From 2-01-FULL-51-21 sp964348955 (lineage in GTDB: Bacteria; Patescibacteriota; Minisyncoccia; Phycocordibacterales; 2-01-FULL-51-21): a DNA stretch of 39,812 nt. Positions 29,309 to 37,054 of the stretch are shown here, in pieces; position 1 is the stretch's first letter; each line of letters starts with the position of its first letter. The stretch lies in assembly GCA_964348955.1 (NCBI GenBank), contig CAYGEN010000003.1, positions 1-39,812 of the forward strand, given 5' to 3'. The position numbers and the translations under genes were made by a program. The notes under the pieces were generated by a model. It was given only the letters and a program-made list of their open reading frames with translations, was not told the origin of the DNA and did no database searches.

Positions 29309-30559
29309 TTACTCATATCTCAAAGCATCGATTGGGTTTTTCTTTCCCGCTTGGCGGGCGGGGTATATTCCGAAAACGAGACCCGAGGCGCCGGCGACGC
29401 TAAGCCCCAAGAATACCGCAGAAAGAGGGAACACGAATGTCCAACCGAGCGTAGGAGAGAAGGTCGTGAGCGCGAAATAAATGAGACCGATGACCACGGC
29501 GCCGACGGCGATGCCTATGATGCCGCCGATTGAGGTAAGCAGAACAGACTCAATTAGAAATTGTTGAAGAATATCGCGGTCGGTCGCGCCGACCGCCTTG
29601 CGTAAACCGATTTCCTTGGTTCTTTCGGTTACCGCGACCAGCATGATATTCATGATGCCAATACCTCCGACGACGAGGGATATTGACGCGATGGCGGAAA
29701 GAAACAGTGTTAAAATGGAGGTGATGTTTTGAACGATGGAAAGAATATCCTCTTGCGTCTGTATGTCAAAGTCGTCTTTGTTAGAATCCGTAATGCCGTG
29801 GTTTTGGCGCAGAACCGAGGTGATACGGGACTTCACAAAATCTATTTCATACTGTGAGTTTGCCTGAATCATAATCGTATTGTAATTTGCTATGCCGAGG
29901 AGTTGTTTTTGAGCGACCGTTATCGGCATGATGACCAGGTTTCCTTTATCAACTCCAAACGCTCCGGTGCCTCCCTTCTCAAGCACGCCGATGACGCGAA
30001 AGGAAATATTTTTAACGCGGATTTGCTTATTGACGGGGTTCACGCTCTCTCCGAACAAGGTTTTCGCAAGGGAAGGACCAATTACGGCGACACGATTTGC
30101 CGAATCAACATCCGTTTTTGAAATAGTTTGCCCATTGCCGAGTGCCATATTCAGCACCGAAAAGAAATCGGCGTTGACACCCTGATAACTCACGGTGTCA
30201 TTCTTGTTGCCATATACCACTTCAGCTTGGCCGGTGACGAGGGGCGCAACACCGCTTATTGACGGCTCTCGGTCAAGCGCATCGGCATCTGTCTCCCGAA
30301 GTGAGGTAATGACAATGCCCTGCGCGGATGCCGGTGGAGAAAATCCTTCCCCGCTCGGCGCCCCGGGCGTTATGACGATGAGATTTGACCCGATGCCCTC
30401 AACTTGTCCCAAAATAAGATTCTGCGCGGACTGCCCAATGGACATCAAAATAATGACCGAAGCGATACCGATAACAATACCGAGCATGGTGAGGACCGAG
30501 CGCATCTTGCGGTGCAGGAGAGCGAAAGTTGCCGTCTTGAATGCATCCTGATATCGCAT
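29309..30559 (-). CDS. MacB-type ABC transporter permease
   Basis: A 416-residue MacB_PCD/FtsX-fold permease: one N-terminal membrane helix (RSVLTMLGIVIGIASVIILMSIG), a large extracytoplasmic domain (~45-270) and three C-terminal helices, with the conserved VVGGIGIMNIMLVAVTERTKEIGLRKAVGA coupling region. The C-terminus is YPARQAGKKNPIDALRYE as in MacB. It pairs with the ATPase (2 bp upstream) and the membrane-fusion protein before that. MacAB-like systems expel antibiotics, peptides or lipoproteins; the substrate is unknown. Confidence 0.92.
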   Translation of the reverse strand: MRYQDAFKTATFALLHRKMRSVLTMLGIVIGIASVIILMSIGQSAQNLILGQVEGIGSNLIVITPGAPSGEGFSPPASAQGIVITSLRETDADALDREPSISGVAPLVTGQAEVVYGNKNDTVSYQGVNADFFSVLNMALGNGQTISKTDVDSANRVAVIGPSLAKTLFGESVNPVNKQIRVKNISFRVIGVLEKGGTGAFGVDKGNLVIMPITVAQKQLLGIANYNTIMIQANSQYEIDFVKSRITSVLRQNHGITDSNKDDFDIQTQEDILSIVQNITSILTLFLSAIASISLVVGGIGIMNIMLVAVTERTKEIGLRKAVGATDRDILQQFLIESVLLTSIGGIIGIAVGAVVIGLIYFALTTFSPTLGWTFVFPLSAVFLGLSVAGASGLVFGIYPARQAGKKNPIDALRYE

Positions 30560-30561
30560 GA

Positions 30562-31263
30562 TTATGTAAGTGAAATATGGTGGCGCCTCTCCCGAAGCGC
30601 GCTTGGCGCGTCACTTTCTACCATGCCATCTTTAATTCTAATGACGCGATTTGCGAATTCAGCCGTTTGCGTCTCATGGGTGACGAGCACGACGGTGTGG
30701 CCTTTCATATTGAAAGATTCAAGAATTTCCATGACTTGCAGGCCGGATTTAGAATCAAGATTTCCCGTCGGCTCGTCGGCAAAAATAATATTCGGTTCCG
30801 TAACGAGCGCGCGGGCGATAGCAACGCGCTGTCTCTGTCCGCCGGAGAGCTTGCCGGCCTCCGTATACAATTTGTCCTCAAGCCCCACGGATGCCACCGC
30901 GCCAACGATTTTTTTATAGCGTTCGTCCACGGGAAGGTCTGAATACAACAGTGGAATTTCCACATTATCGTATACCGAAAGGAGGGAAAGGAGGTTGAAC
31001 GACTGAAATACGAAACCCATATCTTTATTGCGGACACGGGCAAGCTCTTGGTCGCTCATGTCGTCAATACTTCTGCCGAGGAAGGTAAACGAGCCCGCGG
31101 TCGGCCGGTCGAGGAAACTAAGAATATGAAGCAGAGTTGATTTGCCGGAACCCGAAGGTCCCGTGATGGCGACAAACTCGCCCTTTTTAATGGAGAACGT
31201 GACGCCGCGAAGCGCTCTCGTCATATCCGAATATTCTTTTTTTAAATCATGAACTTCTATCAT
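30562..31263 (-). CDS. MacB/LolD-type ABC transporter ATPase
   Basis: A 233-residue nucleotide-binding protein with Walker A GPSGSGKST, Q-loop VFQSFNLL, signature LSGGQRQR, Walker B IIFADEPTGNLD and switch His in VTHE. It energises the adjacent permease by mechanotransmission, as in MacB, LolCDE and FtsEX. It starts 10 bp after the membrane-fusion protein gene and ends 2 bp before the permease. Confidence 0.94.
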   Translation of the reverse strand: MIEVHDLKKEYSDMTRALRGVTFSIKKGEFVAITGPSGSGKSTLLHILSFLDRPTAGSFTFLGRSIDDMSDQELARVRNKDMGFVFQSFNLLSLLSVYDNVEIPLLYSDLPVDERYKKIVGAVASVGLEDKLYTEAGKLSGGQRQRVAIARALVTEPNIIFADEPTGNLDSKSGLQVMEILESFNMKGHTVVLVTHETQTAEFANRVIRIKDGMVESDAPSALRERRHHISLT

Positions 31264-31273
31264 TATGCTATGT

Positions 31274-32845
31274 TCATCGCTTAAGGCCGATATTTAACAC
31301 CTGCTGCCCTTCCGTAACACCCGAGAGTATTTCCACATTGCCATCCGAATCCTGGATACCGAGCGTTACCGGTGTCGTTGTCGGCGCGCCATCCACGAGT
31401 CTTTCGACGAACGTTCCTTCATCATTCTGTAAAATCGCGTATTGCGGCGCAATGAGCGCGGACTCTTTTCTTCTCGTCTCAATTTCAAGATTGGCGGTAA
31501 GTCCGCTCTTCATGCGCGGGTCTTTTGCGTCAAAAGAAATTTTGATTTTATATCCGACCACCCCTTCGCTTGCGGTTTGCGCCGGGTCAATATAATAGAC
31601 TTTCCCCGTAAATGTCTCGCTCGGGAATGCGTCAAGCGACATAGTCACCCTATTTCCAATGGTGATTTTTCCAACGTCAATTTCGGATACGATTGCCTCA
31701 ATTTCAAAAGCGGCTTCGGAAATGATAGAAATGAGCGTCTCTCCCGGCGAAGCCGTCTGGCCAATTTTTGCGTCAAACTGCGTGATAACCCCGGAAATCG
31801 GCGAGATAATTTGCGAGTTTGCTATTTTTGCGCGCGCGCTTTCAAGACTCGCCTCGGCGCTCTTTACCTCAGCTTCCGCTGCTTGAATGTCCTCTCTGCG
31901 CGTACCTGCTTGCTTAAGACGCAACTGCGCCTCTGCTTGCGCCACGGTGAGTTTCTGGGATGCAATGTTTTGCGATGCCGTATTGAGATTTTTTAGGGCG
32001 GTATTCACCTCGCCGAACGCGGTGGTATTATTTGCCATATATTCTGCCAGTGTCGCCACGGCAAGGTTAGTGTTCCCCTCAAGCGTCTTAGATACACTAC
32101 TCAAGAGCTCGCGTACCGCCAAAAGATTTATCACGCTTTGTTGCAACAATGCCTCAAATGCGGCGGGGGATTGGCCGACCGAGAGTAATGCCGCCTGCCA
32201 CAGATTGAGTTTTTCCGTTATAGAAGCGCGCGTAAATTCCGCATCAAGCTTACTTTGTGCGTTGCTGGTGAGGTAGGTTAATTGGGGGAAGCCTGTCTCG
32301 GCATTAGAGAAGAACCCGCTCAATTGGGTGCGTACCGCGTCGTTTGCTTTGGTATAGCTGTCAATGGAGATGTCGCTGATGCCCGTGAACATATTGGCGA
32401 GGTCTTGCTCCGCTTTATCAAATGCCGCTTTTGAGGCGGCAATATCCTCCGCCCGCGCGCCCGCGCGTAAGCCACCGAGTTTCGCCCTTTGGATATCCAC
32501 ATTTGCCTCCGCGCTCCTTACTTGCGCATAGAGGTCCGTTGTGTTGAGCACGGCAAGCAGTTGTCCTCTGCGCGCGCTCATTCCGATGGCGGCATATATT
32601 TGTGCGATTGTCCCACTATTGCCGAACACGAGCGAGACGCTTTGCAGTGGAATGGTACTCCCCGTAACCAGGACCGTTTCGGTGATAGTACCTCGCGTGA
32701 CCGATACGAATTGATATTTTGAGCTATCTCGACTGGTAACATAATAGAATCCACCTCCGGCAATGACCACCATTAAAAAACCTATGTTCCACTTTGACCT
32801 GACAAATCGCCGTACGGTTTTTACGAAAGTTTTTGTCGTCGCCAT
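31274..32845 (-). CDS. HlyD/MacA-type membrane-fusion (periplasmic adaptor) protein
   Basis: 523 residues: an N-terminal membrane anchor (NIGFLMVVIAGGGFYYV, ~20-36), lipoyl half (RGTITETVLVTGSTIPLQSV), a long helical hairpin (about residues 95-330) much larger than in MacA (~370 total), the second lipoyl half (SQIISPISGVITQFDAKIGQ), beta-barrel and membrane-proximal domains. Position and type make it the adaptor for the ABC pair downstream. The lineage is often described as monoderm, so the protein would span to the cell surface rather than an outer membrane. Confidence 0.9.
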   Translation of the reverse strand: MATTKTFVKTVRRFVRSKWNIGFLMVVIAGGGFYYVTSRDSSKYQFVSVTRGTITETVLVTGSTIPLQSVSLVFGNSGTIAQIYAAIGMSARRGQLLAVLNTTDLYAQVRSAEANVDIQRAKLGGLRAGARAEDIAASKAAFDKAEQDLANMFTGISDISIDSYTKANDAVRTQLSGFFSNAETGFPQLTYLTSNAQSKLDAEFTRASITEKLNLWQAALLSVGQSPAAFEALLQQSVINLLAVRELLSSVSKTLEGNTNLAVATLAEYMANNTTAFGEVNTALKNLNTASQNIASQKLTVAQAEAQLRLKQAGTRREDIQAAEAEVKSAEASLESARAKIANSQIISPISGVITQFDAKIGQTASPGETLISIISEAAFEIEAIVSEIDVGKITIGNRVTMSLDAFPSETFTGKVYYIDPAQTASEGVVGYKIKISFDAKDPRMKSGLTANLEIETRRKESALIAPQYAILQNDEGTFVERLVDGAPTTTPVTLGIQDSDGNVEILSGVTEGQQVLNIGLKR

Positions 32846-32880
32846 AAATGGTGGGGAATGACTTTAATTAGCTACGTCTT

Positions 32881-33291
32881 CTACTGCACATATCCGAGTA
32901 GGGCAATTATCGCCGCGAGAAGTGCACTGTATAGTATAACCCGCCAGGCTTTTTTCCGGTCTTTTGTGCGAAATTCGGCCTGTTGGACAGAATCCGTTTT
33001 CCCGATATTCCCAAAATTAAAGAGTGAGGCGAAACCAAAGTACGCGCAGAAGTGCATGTATGCCTGCAAAAAACCAGTTGCGGACATCATGGCCGGGATG
33101 AAAATTGTGAGTCGCCAGATAGAGGGAACATCGTACCAAATGAATAACGCCAAAAGTATGGCAGTCATGATAAGCCCGCCAGAGCCAGCTTGGTTGCGTT
33201 TTCTGATTTCCGCTTGGCCGATATTGCAGACACCGGGAATATACACGCCACCAGCTTTATTTACCGATTGATATTGTGTTGCCATGTTCAT
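32881..33291 (-). CDS. Hypothetical four-helix membrane protein with CNIG and HFC motifs
   Basis: 136 residues. After a ~20-residue polar start comes CNIGQAEIRKR, then about four hydrophobic segments (IMTAILLALFIWY, LTIFIPAMMSATGFLQAYM, FCAYFGFASLFNFG, VILYSALLAAIIALLGYV). The Cys of CNIG and the HFCAYFG motif look conserved-type and could hold a metal or haem, but the family is not recognised. It sits between the CREST-like gene (7 bp away) and the export system, same strand. Confidence 0.65.
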   Translation of the reverse strand: MNMATQYQSVNKAGGVYIPGVCNIGQAEIRKRNQAGSGGLIMTAILLALFIWYDVPSIWRLTIFIPAMMSATGFLQAYMHFCAYFGFASLFNFGNIGKTDSVQQAEFRTKDRKKAWRVILYSALLAAIIALLGYVQ

Positions 33292-33297
33292 ATTTAT

Positions 33298-34056
33298 TTA
33301 ACGAATAACGCTTTTTTGCACGGTTGATAATGGTAGCGGCTGATTGTTAAGGCGAATGAGGACGATAATACCGAGAAATGCGGCTCCAGAAAGCAGAATG
33401 TGCCAGACGAAGTGCGTACCTAAAGGGAGTGCATCGCAAAGAGCTATGTCAGAAAAACGCGCCGTTGCCGCCGTAAGCGCCGTGCCTATCATGATTGCGC
33501 TCAACACTCCCGCATTTCGCTCAATTCGCATTGTTTTTACAATTAGAATAAAAGCGGGGATTACAATCATCAAAATGGTAAAACCAATGCTCCACGAAAG
33601 TGAGAAATCAAACCACAAGAATGCCGCCAATGGAACAATAAAAAGAAGCGCAATGAGATCGATGGCGGTTCGGCGCGAAAATGCCTTGCGTGACCACAGA
33701 TAGGTGAACGATAAAAAAGTAAGCACACCAGGCAGGGTATCAAGCGCAAGCGCCCATGTTTCCCTGAGTCCGTGCCACAAGAAACTCCCGAATCCTGTCA
33801 TTAGGAGTAGCAGGGCGAGTGCATACAGCGCGTATGCGCTACTTTCTTTATTTCGCTTCTGCGCAGAAATATCATCAGAATGTTGCATCGCTTCATCCTC
33901 GTGTGCGAGCCGAGCGATATGCCGCCGAATCATTATGAATGACGCGACCCCAAAGGCAATGATGATGAGATTGGACCATGTATTAACCGGCTCGGCGGGG
34001 AAGCCGGTAAAAAGGGAAGGTGTCTCGCAATAGATGGGTCCTAAAGAGGGCTGCAT
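33298..34056 (-). CDS. CREST-superfamily membrane hydrolase (ceramidase-like)
   Basis: 252 residues, about seven membrane helices. Features of the alkaline-ceramidase/CREST group are present: an N-terminal YCE and EPVNTWSNLIII, GSFLWH (~110) at a helix end, an Asp-containing LALDTLPG, and THFVWHILLSG near the C-terminus. The two His motifs plus Asp would bind zinc. CREST members hydrolyse lipid amides or act as receptors; the substrate here is unknown. The start is ATG 34056; a GTG two codons upstream is possible. It follows the FMN reductase after 9 bp. Confidence 0.72.
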   Translation of the reverse strand: MQPSLGPIYCETPSLFTGFPAEPVNTWSNLIIIAFGVASFIMIRRHIARLAHEDEAMQHSDDISAQKRNKESSAYALYALALLLLMTGFGSFLWHGLRETWALALDTLPGVLTFLSFTYLWSRKAFSRRTAIDLIALLFIVPLAAFLWFDFSLSWSIGFTILMIVIPAFILIVKTMRIERNAGVLSAIMIGTALTAATARFSDIALCDALPLGTHFVWHILLSGAAFLGIIVLIRLNNQPLPLSTVQKSVIR

Positions 34057-34065
34057 ATCCACTTT

Positions 34066-34701
34066 CTATTGTGAGCTTATATGCTCGTTGGAAATGAAGG
34101 CTGCCGTTCGCGCCGCTTTGAGCGCTTTAGCAGACCACAGGAGTTCATCAAAGAACAATTGCACGCGGTCTCCCATCGGGTTTTCACGAATGGGCTTGAA
34201 CATCTCGGGACCATTCGGACCCGTACCCATGAGCGCCCCAATAAAGATATCCACGGGAATGTGTATCGCGTTTCTTATAGGCGTCATCTGGAGCTCAACC
34301 ACAACGAGGCGGAGCTGTTCCACTGCACGCACTCCCATAGCACTGCCATAGCCCACAAATCCGACGGGCTTACGGTTCCATTCCGGAAAAAGCACATCAA
34401 GAGCGTTCTTTAGCACCGCGGGATATCCGTGGTTGTACTCGGGTGTAACCATAATAAATGCGTCTCCGTCATTTATTTTTTCAGCCCACTTTTTCACCGT
34501 TTCGTTTGCATACACGCCTCCCGCCATTGAGGGCGGCGTCGGGTCGTCAAAAAACGGCATCGGATAATCGCGCAAATCCAAAAGCTCCATCTCGGCACCT
34601 TCACATTTTTTTGCCTCTTCAAAAATCCACTGCGCGGGCTTTTCACTAAAGCGGGTCTGTCTCGTACTGCCAATAATAACCTTGATTTTTATGTTTGGCA
34701 T
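34066..34701 (-). CDS. NADPH-dependent FMN reductase
   Basis: A 211-residue flavodoxin-like protein: the FMN phosphate loop GSTRQTRFSEK (~11-21), then the PEYNHGYPAVLKNALD block (~97-112) and GYGSAMGVRAVEQLR. Relatives reduce FMN, quinones, azo dyes or chromate. It starts 9 bp after the AbrB-type regulator and is probably co-transcribed with it. Confidence 0.9.
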   Translation of the reverse strand: MPNIKIKVIIGSTRQTRFSEKPAQWIFEEAKKCEGAEMELLDLRDYPMPFFDDPTPPSMAGGVYANETVKKWAEKINDGDAFIMVTPEYNHGYPAVLKNALDVLFPEWNRKPVGFVGYGSAMGVRAVEQLRLVVVELQMTPIRNAIHIPVDIFIGALMGTGPNGPEMFKPIRENPMGDRVQLFFDELLWSAKALKAARTAAFISNEHISSQ

Positions 34702-34710
34702 AATTGTGAT

Positions 34711-34950
34711 TTATTTACTTTTCTTAATTACTTCGCGAATGGTATCCAACCGACCGGAAAGGTGTGAGGTGAATTGTTCGACCTTTGAGAGCTTGGAGAA
34801 AACGACCATGTCGCACCCCATGCCAAATGCCAAAAGCTTGTCTCCTTTTTTGAGGCCCATAGCTTTGCGGGCTTCGCTCGGGATGACCATTTGACCTTTT
34901 TCACCGATGGTGGCCGTTCCATAAAATTGTTCGACGTCCTTTTTTCCCAT
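34711..34950 (-). CDS. AbrB-family transcriptional regulator
   Basis: 79 residues with one AbrB/SpoVT swapped-hairpin DNA-binding domain (GTATIGEKGQMVIPSEARKA, ~11-30) and a helical tail that could mediate oligomerisation. ATG 34950 is preferred over GTG 34968, because a full promoter ends exactly 6 nt upstream, predicting a leaderless mRNA. A dyad at 34974-34993 overlaps the -35 and may be its own operator. It heads a run of eight same-strand genes down to 28561 and is the obvious candidate regulator. Confidence 0.88.
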   Translation of the reverse strand: MGKKDVEQFYGTATIGEKGQMVIPSEARKAMGLKKGDKLLAFGMGCDMVVFSKLSKVEQFTSHLSGRLDTIREVIKKSK

Positions 34951-34956
34951 GAGCGC

Positions 34957-34985
34957 AGAATATCGCACAATCGTATTTCCTACAA
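34957..34985 (-). promoter_or_regulatory. Promoter of the abrB-headed gene run
   Basis: On the minus strand TTGTAG (34980-34985), a 17-bp spacer and TATTCT (34957-34962), then 6 nt to the ATG. Confidence 0.65.
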
Positions 34986-34993
34986 GTAGGGAA
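34974..34993. promoter_or_regulatory. Possible AbrB operator dyad
   Basis: ATTTCCTAC | AA | GTAGGGAAT is an 8-9-bp inverted repeat with one mismatch, overlapping the -35 of the abrB promoter. Autoregulation is inferred from position only. Confidence 0.4.
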
Positions 34994-35087
34994 TGTATGT
35001 AATGTGCCTCAACTACCGAATATTAAAAAAAATGAATAGTGCAGCGTAGAGTTTTCTAAATGAGTGATAGGGTGATACTATGACAAT

Positions 35088-35219
35088 ATGATGGGATATG
35101 GAGGCTGGGGCATGATGGGCGGATTGGGATTTTTTGGTTTGGTCACATGGATTATAGTCATTGTGGACCTCATTCTTGTCGGCATCTGGCTCTGGAGACA
35201 AATCAATAAGAACAAATAA
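35088..35219 (+). CDS. 43-residue Gly/Met/Trp-rich membrane peptide
   Basis: A short frame starting MMGYGGWGMMGGLGFFGLV, continuing through one hydrophobic helix (TWIIVIVDLILVGIWLW) to a polar RQINKNK tail. Gly-Met-Tyr-Trp-rich N-termini with one helix are common in small bacterial membrane proteins, often ones with SHOCT domains; here no SHOCT follows. A TACTAT box 6 nt before the first ATG fits the leaderless pattern, with a poor -35. Function unknown. Confidence 0.65.
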   Translation: MMGYGGWGMMGGLGFFGLVTWIIVIVDLILVGIWLWRQINKNK

Positions 35220-35307
35220 TCCTTTGCGGCTAGATATACGCAGGTGGATTTATGCATGGTTTTTCTGCGTGGGAAACCAAAACCTTTTGCCGTTGCCTCC
35301 ATACAGA

Positions 35308-35345
35308 AATCTATTCTAATGTTCTTGAGAACACCAGCATAGATT
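35308..35345. repeat. Degenerate relative of the 48-bp palindrome
   Basis: AATCTAT ... GTTCT|TG|AGAAC ... ATAGATT is an interrupted palindrome. Its centre TTCTTGAGAA and right arm CCAGCATAGA match the palindrome at 1091-1138. The left arm has diverged. Confidence 0.6.
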
Positions 35346-35433
35346 TATAGTTTGAATGTAGGTAGAAATTGACGTTGGAAGTAAGTTCACGCGCAGAGAC
35401 GAAATGGCCTCACAAAATGATTGTCTTCTTTGA

Positions 35434-35439
35434 TATTCT
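35434..35439 (+). promoter_or_regulatory. -10 box of leaderless mpg
   Basis: TATTCT followed by 6 nt (CTTTTC) and ATG 35446. No convincing -35. Confidence 0.5.
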
Positions 35440-35445
35440 CTTTTC

Positions 35446-35982
35446 ATGCGAAAGGTTCTTACTTCCGTTTTTTATAATCGCAATACGCTCGCCGTTGCCG
35501 AGGAGCTCATTGGGAAATTTCTCGTGCGCAGCACGCGTGGTAGGGAAGTGTCTTTTATGATTATGGAAACGGAAGCATACGACGGGTTTGATGATAGGGC
35601 GTCTCACGCGGGGTGCTCGAGGAAGACGGCGCGCAATGCGCCCATGTTCGGCTCGCCGGGGCACTGGTACGTGTACTTCACCTATGGCATGCACTTCATG
35701 CTGAACATTGTGACGAGAGAGAAAGACTATCCGGCGGCGGTGCTCATACGCAGAGTGGAGTCCGCCAGCCAGCGGATCGATGGACCGGCGCGGCTGACGA
35801 AAGCGCTCGGGATTGACAGGAAATTGAATGCCGCTCGAGCGTGGCGCGCGAGCGGGCTGTGGATTGAAGATCGCGGCGTTGTCGTCAGCCCACGCCGTAT
35901 ACAGAAAACGCCCCGCGTAGGTGTTGCCTACGCGGGGCCTATCTGGGCAAACAAAAGATGGCGGTTTATATTGAAGCATTGA
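35446..35982 (+). CDS. mpg: DNA-3-methyladenine glycosylase (MPG/AAG family)
   Basis: 178 residues of the AAG fold: TLAVAEELIGKFLVR, the catalytic-Glu strand METEAYDGFDDRASHA, then RNAPMFGSPGHWYVYFTYGM with the DNA-intercalating and active-site Tyr region, MLNIVT, and AAVLIRRVES, DGPARLTKALGI. It removes alkylated and deaminated purines to start base excision repair. It is somewhat shorter than the ~190-200 norm, ending in GPIWANKRWRF. Followed directly by a bidirectional terminator. Confidence 0.93.
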   Translation: MRKVLTSVFYNRNTLAVAEELIGKFLVRSTRGREVSFMIMETEAYDGFDDRASHAGCSRKTARNAPMFGSPGHWYVYFTYGMHFMLNIVTREKDYPAAVLIRRVESASQRIDGPARLTKALGIDRKLNAARAWRASGLWIEDRGVVVSPRRIQKTPRVGVAYAGPIWANKRWRFILKH

Positions 35983-36019
35983 TATAAAAAATGTGCGATA
36001 TATCGCACATTTTTTATAT
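35982..36019. terminator. Perfect 38-bp palindrome, bidirectional terminator
   Basis: 19-bp arms (ATATAAAAAATGTGCGATA and reverse complement) place GTGCGATA/TATCGCAC in the stem with an A-run before and a T-run after. It begins on the last base of the mpg stop codon and would work in both directions. Confidence 0.75.
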
Positions 36020-36025
36020 TTGTCG

Positions 36026-36080
36026 TAGGTCAAAATTATTATGATATATCATAATAATCTCTAAAATTTTGATACCTAAT
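36026..36080. other. Nested AT-rich palindromes
   Basis: ATTATTATGATA|TATCATAATAAT is a perfect 24-bp dyad, enclosed by TCAAAATT and AATTTTGA arms. It could be an operator or hairpin. No gene reads directly from it. Just beyond, GGAAGTG.AAACT/AGTTT.CACTTCC forms another hairpin. Confidence 0.5.
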
Positions 36081-36167
36081 ATTTTGGAGGGGAATTTATT
36101 AGCGACGTAGAGCGAGGGAAGTGGAAACTGGAAAGTTTGCACTTCCGAGCCGAGGAGCTACTACAAG

Positions 36168-36255
36168 TAAATACCGCGCGCTTTTGGCGCGCGAAGCACG
36201 AGCGAAGCGAGTTCCAATAATACCTCGCAGCTTTGCCCCGAAGATACCTTTATTT
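36168..36255 (-). repeat. Dispersed double-hairpin repeat, copy 2
   Basis: On the minus strand it begins AATAAAGGTATC and ends GCGCGGTATTTAC, sharing GAGGTATT, GGAACTCGCT, CGCT and GCGCGGTATT with copy 1 at 18601-18690. Both hairpins are kept (CTTCG/CGAGG and CGCGCGC/GCGCGCG), although the arms differ. Confidence 0.7.
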
Positions 36256-36257
36256 TG

Positions 36258-36296
36258 AAAACAAAATGAGCGGGGCTGCTGTTGCAAACCCCGCTC
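36258..36296 (-). terminator. Terminator of the 36669/36299 gene pair
   Basis: On the minus strand GAGCGGGG (36296-36289), a 13-nt loop, CCCCGCTC (36275-36268), then ATTTTGTTTT. It begins 2 nt after the stop codon. Confidence 0.85.
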
Positions 36297-36298
36297 GT

Positions 36299-36613
36299 TT
36301 ATAGAAGTGTAAGTTGTCGCTCCCGGTCTCTTTTCTTGGCTTGCCTCCCTATTTCCTTTTCTTTGTTTAACTTTCTTTCATGGGCCCCCATTCTGCCGCA
36401 TTCCTGGTGAATGCGGCGCTCTAGTTCTGGGTGCCAGATTGCCGGCCGCACGATTTTACATAGATAGAAGCGGATGACGCCCTTATCGAGGTTGCGGGAT
36501 TGCGCTCCCGCTCCTTTGCAATAGCGCCGTGCCCACGTTCCAATCCGAAGAATGTAGTTGTAGGCTTCTACGTCAACCGGCTTGTAAGCGTCCTTTTCTT
36601 TCTTGCGTACCAT
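36299..36613 (-). CDS. Hypothetical basic protein
   Basis: 104 residues, strongly basic and helical, with GTWARRYCKGAGAQSRNLDKG in the centre and a charged C-terminal helix (HERKLNKEKEIGRQAKKRDR). Nucleic-acid or ribosome binding is conceivable, but no family is recognised. ATG 36613 follows a GGGGG tract by 4 nt, and the longer upstream frame is low-quality. It lies 55 bp after the 71-residue gene, sharing its promoter and ending at the strong terminator. Confidence 0.6.
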   Translation of the reverse strand: MVRKKEKDAYKPVDVEAYNYILRIGTWARRYCKGAGAQSRNLDKGVIRFYLCKIVRPAIWHPELERRIHQECGRMGAHERKLNKEKEIGRQAKKRDRERQLTLL

Positions 36614-36668
36614 TTTTCCCCCGAGGCAAAGAGAAAGGCGCGGAGGACGTCCGCGCCGAGTTACCCGT

Positions 36669-36884
36669 TCATACGGGCCTGGAATCGCCGCGCGCGGCTT
36701 GCGCCTGCCGCTTATGTGCACTGTGCCTGGAGAGCTCGGCCATTACCGAACGCACCAAGCGTTTTACGTCCGCTTGATTTGTTATACCGCTATCGCGCAC
36801 GGCCTGCTCGGCAGCGGCGAACCAACTAATATCGGGATGCTTCAACCTCCTGGCTAAGTCCACGAGTCCCTCAATATTTGTCAT
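36669..36884 (-). CDS. Hypothetical small protein
   Basis: 71 residues, helical, starting MTNIEGLVDLARRLKHPDI. It has an Ala/Arg-rich C-terminus. A GGAG site lies about 8 nt before the ATG and a good promoter about 30 nt upstream. It is the first gene of a two-gene unit with 36299-36613. Not recognised. Confidence 0.55.
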   Translation of the reverse strand: MTNIEGLVDLARRLKHPDISWFAAAEQAVRDSGITNQADVKRLVRSVMAELSRHSAHKRQAQAARGDSRPV

Positions 36885-36917
36885 AACCTTGCTCCACGTT
36901 AAAGAACTTTGTGAAAA

Positions 36918-36945
36918 AGAATAACAGACTGCACGGGAAAGTCAA
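36918..36945 (-). promoter_or_regulatory. Promoter of the 36669/36299 gene pair
   Basis: On the minus strand TTGACT (36940-36945), a 16-bp spacer and TATTCT (36918-36923). Confidence 0.65.
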
Positions 36946-36980
36946 TTTCTTCGTAATCCTCCACAACCTTGGTACCACAA

Positions 36981-37011
36981 TGGCGTGGCGAGCAGAAAGC
37001 TCGCCACGCCA
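36981..37011. other. Perfect 13-bp GC-rich hairpin after the 37055 gene
   Basis: TGGCGTGGCGAGC and GCTCGCCACGCCA with a 5-nt loop. No U-run follows on either strand. It may protect the 3' end of the 37055 transcript. Confidence 0.6.
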
Positions 37012-37054
37012 CTCATAATGAACGTGCAAACGGCGCACGCAGTATCCTACTGCT

